From a virus, in the IMG/VR virus record IMGVR_UViG_3300042369_000038, positions 1 to 29,380 of that record: DNA of 29,380 nucleotides; one strand, written 5' to 3'. Below, one piece after another: positions 13,449 through 21,116 of the stretch. The translations under genes and the position numbers were made by a program. The notes under the pieces were generated by a model that saw nothing but the letters and a program-made list of their open reading frames with translations, made no database searches and was not told the DNA's origin. Position 1 is the stretch's first letter. Each line of letters starts with the position of its first letter.

Positions 13449-14213
13449 TTAATGTTTATATTTGAATTTCAAAAATTCTGTGTAACTTTTATTATTTATT
13501 TTAAAATGTTTTCTACAATCATTGCATAACATCCAATGATGGATAGTACCTCCTGCAGTCACTACCTGTTTATTATATCTCACATTGTAATTTGTACATT
13601 CAGGACAGCAGAACTTCTCATCTCCCTCCATTACAGCATAGTGAGTAGATGGAGTAGTGTAGGAATTAAGTTTATTGAATACAGCTTCAAGTACAGTGAC
13701 ATCCATTTTGCAATACTCTACCATCTTATCCATTGCTTGCTGATCTTTCTTAAATACTATGTCTTTCCACAGGTCTAATCCCCCTGTATCCATCTTCTGC
13801 CCTACTCCTAAATACTTAGCTATATAGTCTAGTTTATTTGAGTTAAAATTAAAGTACTTTCTAGCCCATTTAAGCGTGTCAATAGTCTTAGGTGAAGGCA
13901 TAACATCAATACCATGTAATAAAGCTCTTGTACGCAACCATTTTAGGTCAAATCTATCCCCATTATGAGCCACAATTTCATCTGCTTGAGCCATAACTTT
14001 AAGGAATGCTTTAATCATTGCCTTATCAGATTGCTTTTTATCCCAAGTTAGGAACTGTACATCACCATCTGACTCCCATTTATAGCAGATGCATATGATT
14101 GCTCTCTCATGAATGATATCACCTGGATTGATTGTGAGGTTATATCCTGACCGCCAAAATATACCAACATTGAATGATGTCTCAATGTCAAAAAACAGTC
14201 TTTTTCTTACCAT
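13449..14213 (-). CDS. DEDDy 3'-5' exonuclease with C-terminal zinc ribbon
   Basis: 254 aa from the ATG at 14213. A longer frame begins with TTG at 14252 and would overlap the spanin gene, so it is rejected. RNase H-like exonuclease motifs are FFDIETS (D9, E11), AHNGDRFDLKWL (D89) and EYCKMDVTVLE (Y167, D171), the DEDDy pattern of DnaQ/PolB-type proofreading domains. Residues 203-233 form a zinc ribbon (CPEC ... CNDC). There is no polymerase domain. The function may be DNA degradation or repair. It is odd that the gene is last in the lysis operon instead of in the replication block. A strong terminator follows. Confidence 0.8.
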   Translation of the reverse strand: MVRKRLFFDIETSFNVGIFWRSGYNLTINPGDIIHERAIICICYKWESDGDVQFLTWDKKQSDKAMIKAFLKVMAQADEIVAHNGDRFDLKWLRTRALLHGIDVMPSPKTIDTLKWARKYFNFNSNKLDYIAKYLGVGQKMDTGGLDLWKDIVFKKDQQAMDKMVEYCKMDVTVLEAVFNKLNSYTTPSTHYAVMEGDEKFCCPECTNYNVRYNKQVVTAGGTIHHWMLCNDCRKHFKINNKSYTEFLKFKYKH

Positions 14214-14226
14214 ATATGGTGTAAAC

Positions 14227-14646
14227 TTAGAACAAATATTTTTCCCTTGCAAATTTAAAGAGATATGATAGCAGTAAGCCTACGCCTACCCCTACAAATA
14301 ACAGATTAAGATTACCTCTAGTCTTAGGTTGTGTAGCTTTAGCCTGTGCTTTTTCTACAATACGATCTTTGTAGATAGTTTTTACTTTAAGTTTATACTC
14401 TCGCTTTAATTCTATTTTTGTCTTAGGCACATAGACTGATTTATACTTTATAATGGTATCTTTAGTAGTGATGAATTTCTCCCACACTATGCTATCATGA
14501 ATGATAACAGGGATAGAATCTAAAGTTGTAATTCTGATAGTATCTCCTGTCTCTTCACAGGTATATCCTTTCTTAATAGCTTTATTAAGATGGTATTGTG
14601 CAGAGCAGCTGCTGAGTAGTAAGATTATAGCTAAGTATCTCATCAT
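14227..14646 (-). CDS. Unimolecular spanin (u-spanin) candidate
   Basis: 139 aa. The N-terminal signal ends in a lipobox, LLLSSC (C14 lipidated). The long periplasmic stretch is charged and beta-rich (about 20-100; [38 protein letters not shown]). Near the end is one transmembrane helix ([18 protein letters not shown]) followed by a basic cytoplasmic tip. An outer-membrane lipid anchor plus an inner-membrane anchor in one chain is the u-spanin layout (as in phage T1 gp11), used to fuse the membranes in the last step of Gram-negative lysis. It directly follows holin and endolysin genes and overlaps the endolysin by 4 nt. Confidence 0.75.
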   Translation of the reverse strand: MMRYLAIILLLSSCSAQYHLNKAIKKGYTCEETGDTIRITTLDSIPVIIHDSIVWEKFITTKDTIIKYKSVYVPKTKIELKREYKLKVKTIYKDRIVEKAQAKATQPKTRGNLNLLFVGVGVGLLLSYLFKFAREKYLF

Positions 14647-15107
14647 TCTTTTATTTCAAAGTGCATCCAATCGTAGTTCTTTTCTCTACCCAAAGATATA
14701 AACCCATGCTTATAGAATATATCTATCATTGCCTTATACTCAGGTCTTGCAAATCTTGCAGTTTTCGATGATTCTTTGAGTAGATTTCTAGCAGGATCTA
14801 GATCAATGGCTATTCCCCATGAGTGCATGGATAGTGCTGTACCTCCCCTCATCTTTCTATAGTTGAAGCATCCACCGAATAAATCAATCCCTAACTCTTT
14901 TATCTTATCGTATCCATAGGTAGCTAGAAGCTCATTGAATACAGCTGTAAAATTATCAGCTACTAACTTATGGCACATCATAGAGTTGACAGTGCTGTCT
15001 AAGTCCCAAGCTATTCTCATTGGATAAGGTAACTTAATCTTTACTAAATATCCTGCACCTGTTACATTAGCAGTACCATATTTAGATGTAAGTTCCCATC
15101 TAGTCAT
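14643..15107 (-). CDS. Endolysin, M15 family peptidase
   Basis: 154 aa zinc peptidase of the M15 (VanY/L-Ala-D-Glu endopeptidase-like) family. Zinc ligands are visible in [15 protein letters not shown] (H95, D102) and DWMHFE (H149). No signal peptide or cell-wall-binding domain is seen, so it is a compact single-domain lysin that needs a holin for release. It cleaves peptide bonds in peptidoglycan stems. It overlaps both the holin gene and the spanin gene by 4 nt, forming a complete lysis cassette. Confidence 0.88.
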   Translation of the reverse strand: MTRWELTSKYGTANVTGAGYLVKIKLPYPMRIAWDLDSTVNSMMCHKLVADNFTAVFNELLATYGYDKIKELGIDLFGGCFNYRKMRGGTALSMHSWGIAIDLDPARNLLKESSKTARFARPEYKAMIDIFYKHGFISLGREKNYDWMHFEIKE

Positions 15108-15565
15108 TTCAGTTTGTTTAGGTCCTCTTTAACTTCCTTAGCTCTAGCAAATAATTCCTTTCCACTTTGCCAAAGGTCCACCCCTTTTACTTGTTTTATT
15201 GACTCATTAATAGACATCACCTCGATGCTGGATAACACTAATGCAACTATCTTTGTCAACATAAATGGTACACTGAAAAAAGTAAGCATGATGTCATTTA
15301 GTATGAATCTATCTATTAAAAAGAACATTATCACAGTTACCTCATACAGTGCTAACTTGCTGATTATAGATGAGAGCTTTCTGCTAGTTATTTTATCTCC
15401 TATCTTCTTAGCTTTCCATATACCTGTGATAGTATCAATGCATATTAATACTCCAATCATCAGCAGTATCCCACTTATTGGTAAAAAGAATGCAAAGCAT
15501 ATAGATATAAGTGTCAAAAGTTGTGATTGAATTGATATTAGTAATAGTGATAATTGTGCTTTCAT
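15104..15565 (-). CDS. Holin, phage holin-4 family-like
   Basis: 153 aa with three or four hydrophobic segments: about 5-45 ([20 protein letters not shown] ... [10 protein letters not shown]), 70-90 ([18 protein letters not shown]) and 93-117 ([20 protein letters not shown]). The [14 protein letters not shown] motif between helices 1 and 2 and the Ser/Arg-rich [12 protein letters not shown] are characteristic of the Phage_holin_4 group. The C-terminus is a charged helix ([12 protein letters not shown]). It forms the membrane lesion that releases the endolysin. It follows a 53-aa membrane protein by an ATGA overlap. Confidence 0.8.
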   Translation of the reverse strand: MKAQLSLLLISIQSQLLTLISICFAFFLPISGILLMIGVLICIDTITGIWKAKKIGDKITSRKLSSIISKLALYEVTVIMFFLIDRFILNDIMLTFFSVPFMLTKIVALVLSSIEVMSINESIKQVKGVDLWQSGKELFARAKEVKEDLNKLK

Positions 15566-15723
15566 TCCCTTCCCTCTATTTGTAATGCTAGAATAAAAGT
15601 AAGATAGCCTATTATACTACCTCCCATTAGCTTAAGATATATAGCAGGCTCAAATAGTAATGATATGCCTGTTAAGTATCCTAAACTGAATACTATTATA
15701 GATAAGACTCCTGAGTGCTTCAT
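15562..15723 (-). CDS. Small two-span membrane protein, possible second holin or antiholin (53 aa)
   Basis: MKHSGVLSIIVFSLGYLTGI starts a 53-aa protein with two hydrophobic stretches (about 6-27 and 32-49) and a charged end (EGRE). Both ends are ATGA overlaps: the ATG (15723) with the connector stop, and the TGA with the holin ATG (15565). A hairpin membrane protein just before the holin often acts as a holin partner. This role is inferred from position and topology only. Confidence 0.6.
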   Translation of the reverse strand: MKHSGVLSIIVFSLGYLTGISLLFEPAIYLKLMGGSIIGYLTFILALQIEGRE

Positions 15724-16286
15724 ATTATTAAGATTGAATTATTATAGCCATTGCCTCCTGCACCTCCACATAGACCATTGCATTCTAGCAATCCATTAGA
15801 TAAACAGCTACAGCCATCTATCATAGGTCTAAGGTCAGTATCTCGGTTAGTTGTACCTGTAAATATTGGATACAAAGCTCTGTTTTTTAGTAAGTATCTA
15901 ATCAATCTCTGCTCAAAAAACGCAGCCTTTTGTGCATAGTGTTCCATACTGAATGCTATTGTACCTCTATCTACAGATGATGAGTTATCTCCGAACTGAG
16001 TCTGTAGACCTTTATTCTTTAGCTGTAGACTAAGACCAAATACAGCATCTTCTGCTGCTCTCCATGCTATAATAGGCTGTATGAATGTAACTAGCATCTC
16101 CTCATCAGGATCTAAAGTCTGAGCATTGTACTTAGTAAGCAAGTCATTATAGAATGTAGTGCCTAAGATAGGCATGATTCTCAACTGAGCTTGAGTAGCT
16201 AAGTAAGGAGTAACATTGTTGACATCTACATTAGCTGTGATGGGTGTGTTATTCTTTAGATATGTTTCTGTTATAAAGTATAGCAT
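15720..16286 (-). CDS. Head-tail connector protein, DUF6712-like
   Basis: 188 aa. The N-terminus (LYFITETYLKNNTPITANVD ... ATQAQLRIMPILGTTFYNDL) has the Q...LG..FY pattern of head-tail connector proteins from Bacteroidetes phages (DUF6712 type). The C-terminus is unusual: a Cys/Gly-rich stretch (CSCLSNGLLECNGLCGGAGG) that may bind metal or form an exposed tail. It probably sits under the portal ring. The start overlaps the portal stop by 1 nt (TAATG). Confidence 0.65.
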   Translation of the reverse strand: MLYFITETYLKNNTPITANVDVNNVTPYLATQAQLRIMPILGTTFYNDLLTKYNAQTLDPDEEMLVTFIQPIIAWRAAEDAVFGLSLQLKNKGLQTQFGDNSSSVDRGTIAFSMEHYAQKAAFFEQRLIRYLLKNRALYPIFTGTTNRDTDLRPMIDGCSCLSNGLLECNGLCGGAGGNGYNNSILII

Positions 16287-17572
16287 TATAGTATAGGTGT
16301 TTGTGTATCATTCAATGGAGGCAAAGATGCTAAGGCTCTAATTTCATTCTTAGACATATTCTCTAAGACTTTAGCAGCTACTGCAGGATTCAATGTATTA
16401 AGTGCATCATTAGTCTTAGAGGTATCTCCCTCAAGTTCTACTATTGCCTCGTTAATTATCTGATAGTTATTGATAGTGAAATCTGCATCTATCTTTGCTA
16501 TAAAAAGTAGCTCATTAAAGATATCAGATACCATATCTCTCAATGGCATTACTACATTTTTCTCAAATATGATGTAAGCCTGCTTAATATCTGAGCCATT
16601 ACCTAGTGAGCCTGTAGTACGAATACCCATAAGTATAGGATCTATAGTGTGAGAGAAGCAAATCTGCTCAGTGTTAAGTTGTGATGCCTCTTGAAATAAA
16701 CCATCATTACCATTAGTTGGCAAAGCCTCTATCTTAGGTAATTGGTCTGCTGAGTTAGCAAAGAATGCTACAGCTTTCCCACTGTTGGCCGCTCCTTTAA
16801 GCCTATCAATGGTATTCCTTATCATGTTTTTTTCCTCCTCAGACTGAGGCCTTTTAGGAAACATCATAGCAAAGGATGGAAAGATTGAGTTTTGTATATT
16901 ACTTTTAGCAAAATATGAAAGCTCGCCTGATAAGAATGCAAAGTTTAGAGCTGAGGTGTACTGAGGTAATGGATAGAAATCCTGTCCAATACATTCTACC
17001 TCATACACAAATAGTTGCTCATAGTCTCTACAGGTAGGAGTGTATCTCCTTATCTCCTGTACTCCAATCCTACTAGACCAATCATCACAGATATAGTATC
17101 TTTTTCTATCTAAGTTTACTCTAAGTTTCTCAGGGGATAAATTGACTATCTTTGTGAGCTTCATCTTATCATCAAAGCATAACTTGAAATATACTCTATT
17201 GTGCAGTATTAGTTGCTGAGTTACAGCAGGTACTACTTTTTTAATGTTTAATTTTCTTTCTAATGTGTATAGCTCTAGCTTATCTTGAGGAGTAAGTCTA
17301 TCTGCCACTATATTAAATCCACCTCCTACAGCTGCATTCACTTTATACCCCACTATTGAACCATGTAATGGACTGCTGTAGTATATTTGATTGAGTAGTT
17401 CTGGATACAGATTATCCTGCCCAAATGGAATATAGCCATTAGTCTGATTCCTACCATTTACATAGGGTAGAGTTAAATTAGCACCTCCCACCTTTAGGAA
17501 TGGAGTAGAGAATGATTGATATCCCTCTACTATTTCGTGTTTTACTGTTTTAAAAAAGTCTTTTAATGCCAT
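16286..17572 (-). CDS. Portal protein
   Basis: 428 aa. The early segment FGQDNLYPELLNQIYYSSPL (about 51-70), followed by HGSIVGYKVNAAVGGG, is the typical portal start. The middle has AVTQQLILHNRVYFKLCFDD. The C-terminal helical part has FSHTIDPILMGIRTTGSLGN, then IKQAYIIFEKNVVMPLRDMV, like other HK97-type portals. It forms the dodecameric ring at the capsid vertex through which TerL packages DNA. It is the second gene of the operon that starts at 17916. Confidence 0.85.
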   Translation of the reverse strand: MALKDFFKTVKHEIVEGYQSFSTPFLKVGGANLTLPYVNGRNQTNGYIPFGQDNLYPELLNQIYYSSPLHGSIVGYKVNAAVGGGFNIVADRLTPQDKLELYTLERKLNIKKVVPAVTQQLILHNRVYFKLCFDDKMKLTKIVNLSPEKLRVNLDRKRYYICDDWSSRIGVQEIRRYTPTCRDYEQLFVYEVECIGQDFYPLPQYTSALNFAFLSGELSYFAKSNIQNSIFPSFAMMFPKRPQSEEEKNMIRNTIDRLKGAANSGKAVAFFANSADQLPKIEALPTNGNDGLFQEASQLNTEQICFSHTIDPILMGIRTTGSLGNGSDIKQAYIIFEKNVVMPLRDMVSDIFNELLFIAKIDADFTINNYQIINEAIVELEGDTSKTNDALNTLNPAVAAKVLENMSKNEIRALASLPPLNDTQTPIL

Positions 17573-17574
17573 AA

Positions 17575-17916
17575 TTACTCATAAATTGATTGTACTATTG
17601 GTCCACTTACTACCATCCTACCCTCTTCAATCACTACTCCTGTAGAGTTAGCAATAGTTGGAGGTGTGATATGTGACTCATAGATGCTATATGTATACTG
17701 TCCTTTGATTAGTTCCAAATCTACAGGCTCATCCAATAAAAACTGATTGAATCTTTCAGGATAAGCTGAGCTATCAGCAGTGTAGAATGTAATAGGTGCA
17801 GAAAGTTTGTCCATTTCATTCTGAAAGACAAACAAATAATAAGGATTCGGCAGTGTACTTACCTCTGTTAGGGTAAGGATAATCTGATTGACCTCATCTT
17901 TTTTAATGTATATCAT
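17575..17916 (-). CDS. Small virion-associated protein (113 aa)
   Basis: Beta-rich protein (MIYIKKDEVNQIILTLTEVS, TLPNPYYLFVFQNEMDKLSA, QYTYSIYES), familiar from Bacteroidetes phages and prophages next to portal or tail genes. I know no established function; head-tail joining or tail-tip decoration are possible. It begins 2 nt after a late promoter-like motif, which itself follows a terminator, so it must head its own transcript. It ends 3 nt before the portal gene. Confidence 0.65.
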   Translation of the reverse strand: MIYIKKDEVNQIILTLTEVSTLPNPYYLFVFQNEMDKLSAPITFYTADSSAYPERFNQFLLDEPVDLELIKGQYTYSIYESHITPPTIANSTGVVIEEGRMVVSGPIVQSIYE

Positions 17917-17918
17917 AT

Positions 17919-17949
17919 AACTATATTATACTAAGGTCAAAAAATGTTT
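17919..17949 (-). promoter_or_regulatory. Putative phage late promoter, copy 2 (portal-lysis operon)
   Basis: AAACA (17949-17945), 14 nt, then TATAATATAGTT (17930-17919), 2 nt before the ATG at 17916. It starts directly after the T run of the terminator for the upstream operon. A promoter is therefore required here, and this is the only candidate. Confidence 0.7.
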
Positions 17950-17950
17950 A

Positions 17951-17980
17951 AAAAAAAAGCTCTACAATATGCAGAGCTTT
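17951..17980 (-). terminator. Rho-independent terminator of the capsid operon
   Basis: On the minus strand AAAGCTCTGC and TGTAGAGCTTT (17980-17956) form about 10 bp with a short loop, followed by an unbroken T run to 17951. It lies 20 nt past the tail-tube stop. Confidence 0.88.
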
Positions 17981-17999
17981 AATTATTAGGGTGTTAAGG

Positions 18000-18515
18000 T
18001 TATGGAATAACTGATGCTACAGCACCTGAAGTAATTTCCCACGCCAAATGGTCTGCTTCCGCTAAAAGTGTAACGGAATATTTACTGCCATCCGCACGAG
18101 CTGTGCCTGATCCTTCACCTGTAGCAGTTAATTGTAGGTCTTGAAAGAACCAATACTTGCCATTAGAATCTAATACTATTGCAGTTAGGTATCTCTGACC
18201 TGATGCTAGTATATTGATAGCTTCTGACTTATCTTTGTCTCTTCTATTGAACATTAAAGTAATAGTCTGAGTTACAAATGAAGATCCATTGATTAGATCT
18301 ACTGCAGTATCCTCAGTATAGTTACCTGTGTTTCTATTGATTTCAAATTCAGTATAATCTAAAGATACAACTAATGTAGTTACCTCCCCATTTACTGCAA
18401 CAACAGGGCTAGTAGTGATATTCTCTTGATCATTTAACCATATTTTTCTAATTCCTCCTATGTTGTTGTCACAGGATTTTGTTATCGTTTCTAAGGCATC
18501 GCATCCTAAAGGCAT
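18000..18515 (-). CDS. Major tail tube protein
   Basis: 171 aa, beta-rich. A Cys-containing start (MPLGCDALETITKSCDNNIG) precedes GGIRKIWLNDQENI, then long beta segments (YTEFEINRNTGNYTED, VTQTITLMFNRRDKD, YLTAIVLDSNGKYWFFQDLQ). It ends in SGTARADGSKYSVTLLAEA. The GGIRKIWL and YSVTLLAE.. patterns are those of tail-tube proteins from Bacteroidetes siphoviruses. It would polymerise around the tape measure. It is coded directly after the capsid gene across a hairpin and is the last gene before a terminator. Confidence 0.75.
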   Translation of the reverse strand: MPLGCDALETITKSCDNNIGGIRKIWLNDQENITTSPVVAVNGEVTTLVVSLDYTEFEINRNTGNYTEDTAVDLINGSSFVTQTITLMFNRRDKDKSEAINILASGQRYLTAIVLDSNGKYWFFQDLQLTATGEGSGTARADGSKYSVTLLAEADHLAWEITSGAVASVIP

Positions 18516-18532
18516 AATATAAGTTTTAAGTA

Positions 18533-18552
18533 AAGGGAGCTTTCACTCCCTT
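18533..18552 (-). terminator. Hairpin between capsid and tail-tube genes (partial terminator)
   Basis: On the minus strand AAGGGAG-TGAAAG-CTCCCTT is followed by TACTT with only a short T run. It probably stops some transcripts or protects the 3' end of the capsid message, giving more capsid than tail-tube mRNA. Confidence 0.55.
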
Positions 18553-18571
18553 AGATTTATAAATTAGTTAA

Positions 18572-19513
18572 TTAAGATGCAGAGTTGTAGAATACAATCT
18601 CATTACCATTAACGTGAGTAAATCCTACTTTCATATTTGCACGAGTTCTGATAACAGGTGTAGCAACAGTATCAGCTAAATTGATAGCTCGTAATGCTTT
18701 CCCATCACCTTCAGCATCAAATGCATATAAGAAATTATTTCTAGGTGAAGCAACGATAGTAGACTTACTTAACATTCCAGGACATAATACCATCTTTATT
18801 CCAAGATAAGAAAAATCTAATGCTTGAGTTAAGTTAGCTTGTGTATTAGATGCAGCAACAGCAGCACGATAAGCAGTAGCTACAGGAGAAGATACATAGA
18901 TTCGTAACTCTTCTTGATTAGCAATTACAGCAGGAGGGATAGCAGCATAAACTGTAGCCAATGTAGCAAGTACATTTCCTGCATTAACAGCTGGAGGTGT
19001 AGCTCCACCTACTTCAATTACATTAGCAGCATCAGCTACTAGTGACTTCTTATATCCATCACATAAAGCAAGTGCAGGAGTTCCTGATGTAGTATCACCT
19101 GACCAACGTAATTTCTCAATGTTCTCAGCGATTGTCTTAGACATCTCATTCCAATAGTAATCCATGAAAGATGCAACAGTGAAATCACCATTAGATCCTT
19201 TAGTCATTTGTAATGATACAAAAGACTGCTCTAGGTCAAATTGACAAATCTCTGCCATAGCTGATAATCCACATACATCAATCTCTACAGATGCAAGCTC
19301 ATCAGTTGAAGCGTTCCATCCGCAATTCTCTGCTTGTAAAACTTGTCCAAAGACCACATTAGAAATCTTAGTCTTAAATTTAACACCTGGTAGTGTACGA
19401 TAGTTGTCTACTACTTCCTCATTCAAATAAGCTCGGCTATAGAATGCTTCGCTGTTAGCTTGTAATAATGCAGATGCATCAATGTCCAAGTCAAATTTTA
19501 ATTTTCTACTCAT
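18572..19513 (-). CDS. Major capsid protein
   Basis: 313 aa. Features that fit an HK97-fold capsid of Bacteroidetes phages are a short N-terminal arm (MSRKLKFDLDIDASALLQAN), a tight beta region (LPGVKFKTKISNVVFGQVLQ), a spine helix (DYYWNEMSKTIAENIEKLRW), an Ala-rich domain (about 168-235) and the final LRAINLADTVATPVIRTRAN, FTHVNGNEIVFYNS. It lies directly after the XkdF protease/scaffold gene (15-nt gap) and before the tail tube, with A-rich DNA at the start codon as expected for a highly translated Bacteroidetes gene. Confidence 0.85.
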   Translation of the reverse strand: MSRKLKFDLDIDASALLQANSEAFYSRAYLNEEVVDNYRTLPGVKFKTKISNVVFGQVLQAENCGWNASTDELASVEIDVCGLSAMAEICQFDLEQSFVSLQMTKGSNGDFTVASFMDYYWNEMSKTIAENIEKLRWSGDTTSGTPALALCDGYKKSLVADAANVIEVGGATPPAVNAGNVLATLATVYAAIPPAVIANQEELRIYVSSPVATAYRAAVAASNTQANLTQALDFSYLGIKMVLCPGMLSKSTIVASPRNNFLYAFDAEGDGKALRAINLADTVATPVIRTRANMKVGFTHVNGNEIVFYNSAS

Positions 19514-19528
19514 TTTTTTGTTTTTTAT

Positions 19529-20494
19529 TTAGTTATTATTGTTTAAAAATTTACTTACCATACTGAACTTATCATGCTGTGATAATTTAGTAGCTTCTAC
19601 TTCCACTACTTCCTCACCTTCAGACATCACCTCTTCCATATGATTTCTTAAATCAGCTATCATTGCTATAATAGCATTGATTTGCTCATCAATTACAGGT
19701 TGAACTATAGCTAAGATAGCTTCAGCATCAGCAGCAGGATCAATAGCCATCTCTTCTGTGGCAGGTGTCTCCTCTATTACTTCCTCTTCTACTACTGTAT
19801 CTTCTAGTGCAATCTCTTCTGTCATTGCTTCTTCTTCAACAACAGGTGCATCTTTAATCTCGATAATCTCACCGTCTACTACGACATAGATCTTACCATC
19901 AATTAGATGTTCTCCATCAGGTAATTTATTCATACTATATTTATTATTTAATTGATTACTTAGTTTTAAGCCTAAGAATCCCTCAATAGAGAAACCTATC
20001 TGCTCATTCTTTACTAGCTCATTATAGTAATCTTTATCAGTTACCTGAGCTGTTACCATTAATGTGCCTTTAGGTACTTCAATACCATAGCTAGAGTAGG
20101 CTTTATCTTTCTTAGGATCTTCTACTATCCATGCCTCAAGTACATAAGCAGGTACAGTCTTATCAGTATCATGCTCTAGGTTAAATACATTCCTATTAGA
20201 TAGGTCTTGCATGAATTTAGAATGAATCTGCTCAATAGTCTCAGCTGTAAATTGTACATAGTACTCCTCATCATTCTCATCATTCCTATATATCTCCATT
20301 GGAATCATGGCAGGTGCTACCACTCTATACTTTAGCTCATCTGAAAAAAACAATTTCTTATGTTCATCAAATGCTAGACCTTTGGTAATAATGGCAGGAG
20401 TTGAGGTGAAAGCTATTTGCTCAATCCCTAACTCTTCACCATCTGAATACTCAGGATCTATAGTAATTTTATAGATTGGTATATCTTTTGTCAT
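19529..20494 (-). CDS. XkdF-like prohead protease fused to an acidic scaffold domain
   Basis: 321 aa. Residues about 78-180 match the XkdF putative serine protease: FNLEHDTDKTVPAYVLEAWI (H108 in LEHD), VPKGTLMVTAQVTD (140-153) and EQIGFSIEGFLG (S169). The C-terminal 110 residues are extremely acidic (EEEAMTEEIALEDTVVEEEV) and then helical (AILAIVQPVIDEQINAIIAM), like a coiled-coil scaffold. It ends with a basic segment that could bind capsid. Protease plus scaffold in one chain before the capsid gene is a known assembly layout. Heads its own late transcript. Confidence 0.8.
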   Translation of the reverse strand: MTKDIPIYKITIDPEYSDGEELGIEQIAFTSTPAIITKGLAFDEHKKLFFSDELKYRVVAPAMIPMEIYRNDENDEEYYVQFTAETIEQIHSKFMQDLSNRNVFNLEHDTDKTVPAYVLEAWIVEDPKKDKAYSSYGIEVPKGTLMVTAQVTDKDYYNELVKNEQIGFSIEGFLGLKLSNQLNNKYSMNKLPDGEHLIDGKIYVVVDGEIIEIKDAPVVEEEAMTEEIALEDTVVEEEVIEETPATEEMAIDPAADAEAILAIVQPVIDEQINAIIAMIADLRNHMEEVMSEGEEVVEVEATKLSQHDKFSMVSKFLNNNN

Positions 20495-20521
20495 AACTAT
20501 ATTATATTTTTTTTATATTTG
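20487..20521 (+). promoter_or_regulatory. Host-type promoter for the plus-strand gene pair
   Basis: TTTG (20487-20490) is followed after 23 nt by TATATTTG (20514-20521), matching the Bacteroidetes consensus at the long end of the spacing range. The start would lie near 20527, 11 nt before the ATG at 20538. Confidence 0.6.
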
Positions 20522-20524
20522 TTC
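20495..20524 (-). promoter_or_regulatory. Putative phage late promoter, copy 3 (capsid operon)
   Basis: GAACA (20524-20520), 13 nt, then TATAATATAGTT (20506-20495), touching the ATG at 20494. Its upstream box overlaps the -7 box of the oppositely directed promoter for the plus-strand genes, so the two are likely to exclude each other. Confidence 0.65.
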
Positions 20525-20537
20525 AAAAATTAAAACT

Positions 20538-21116
20538 ATGATAGAATTATTCGGCAAAGAAATCCCATCTAAGATGGAGGAGCTAACACTAGAGCAGTTC
20601 CAAAAGATATCTGCTATCCATAACAGTGATGAGTATGATACCCTAGAGAAACATTGCAAAGTCTTTGAGTACTTAGGTATAACTGAGGAGGAGATGGATG
20701 TAGACTTTGAGCTGTTCTTAGAGAATGTTAAGTTGTTTAATAAAGATAACTATACTAAGAAAGATGCTGTTGAAGAGATAGAAATAGATGGCTATACTTA
20801 TAGAGCTGAGATGAAGCTATCAGTAAAAGATTCTAGGATTGTTGAAAAGATTGTTAAGAAAGATAATAAAGAATATATCTCTGAAATAATGGCTCTAATG
20901 TTCAAACGAACTGACCTATCTAATGCTGAGCATTATGATTCTGCACATCTAAAACACAAAGCTAAACTATTTAGTAAGCTCAAAGCAGATATAGCTATCC
21001 CTTACCTTACCTTTGTAACCTACAAAATAACAAACCATGCAGAATCTCAAGTTACCAAAGCATTGGAATCAGATATCAGTGAGTCAGTTCCTGGAGATCA
21101 GGAGTCTGAGCAGTGA
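20538..21116 (+). CDS. Tail-assembly-chaperone-like protein 1, plus strand (192 aa)
   Basis: Acidic, helical protein on the opposite strand to its neighbours. It starts MIELFGKEIPSKMEELTLEQ and has a central DGYTYRAEMKLSVKDSRIVE and an EIMALMFKRTDLSNAEHYDS block. The FGKEIPSKMEELTLEQF start is familiar from proteins coded just before tape-measure genes in Bacteroidetes phages. Position between tail tube and tape measure suggests the role of the gpG/gpGT chaperones that coat the tape measure during tail assembly. It overlaps the next gene by 80 nt in another frame and is paralogous to it. Role is inferred. Confidence 0.6.
   Translation: MIELFGKEIPSKMEELTLEQFQKISAIHNSDEYDTLEKHCKVFEYLGITEEEMDVDFELFLENVKLFNKDNYTKKDAVEEIEIDGYTYRAEMKLSVKDSRIVEKIVKKDNKEYISEIMALMFKRTDLSNAEHYDSAHLKHKAKLFSKLKADIAIPYLTFVTYKITNHAESQVTKALESDISESVPGDQESEQ

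Noticed and set aside
14214-14252. TTG start extending the exonuclease
   Set aside because: It would overlap the spanin gene by 26 nt; the exonuclease fold begins right after the ATG at 14213.
21037-21116. Programmed frameshift joining the two plus-strand genes
   Set aside because: The second frame has its own ATG and N-terminal motif matching the first protein's N-terminus, and a +1 shift with no clear slippery site would be needed.
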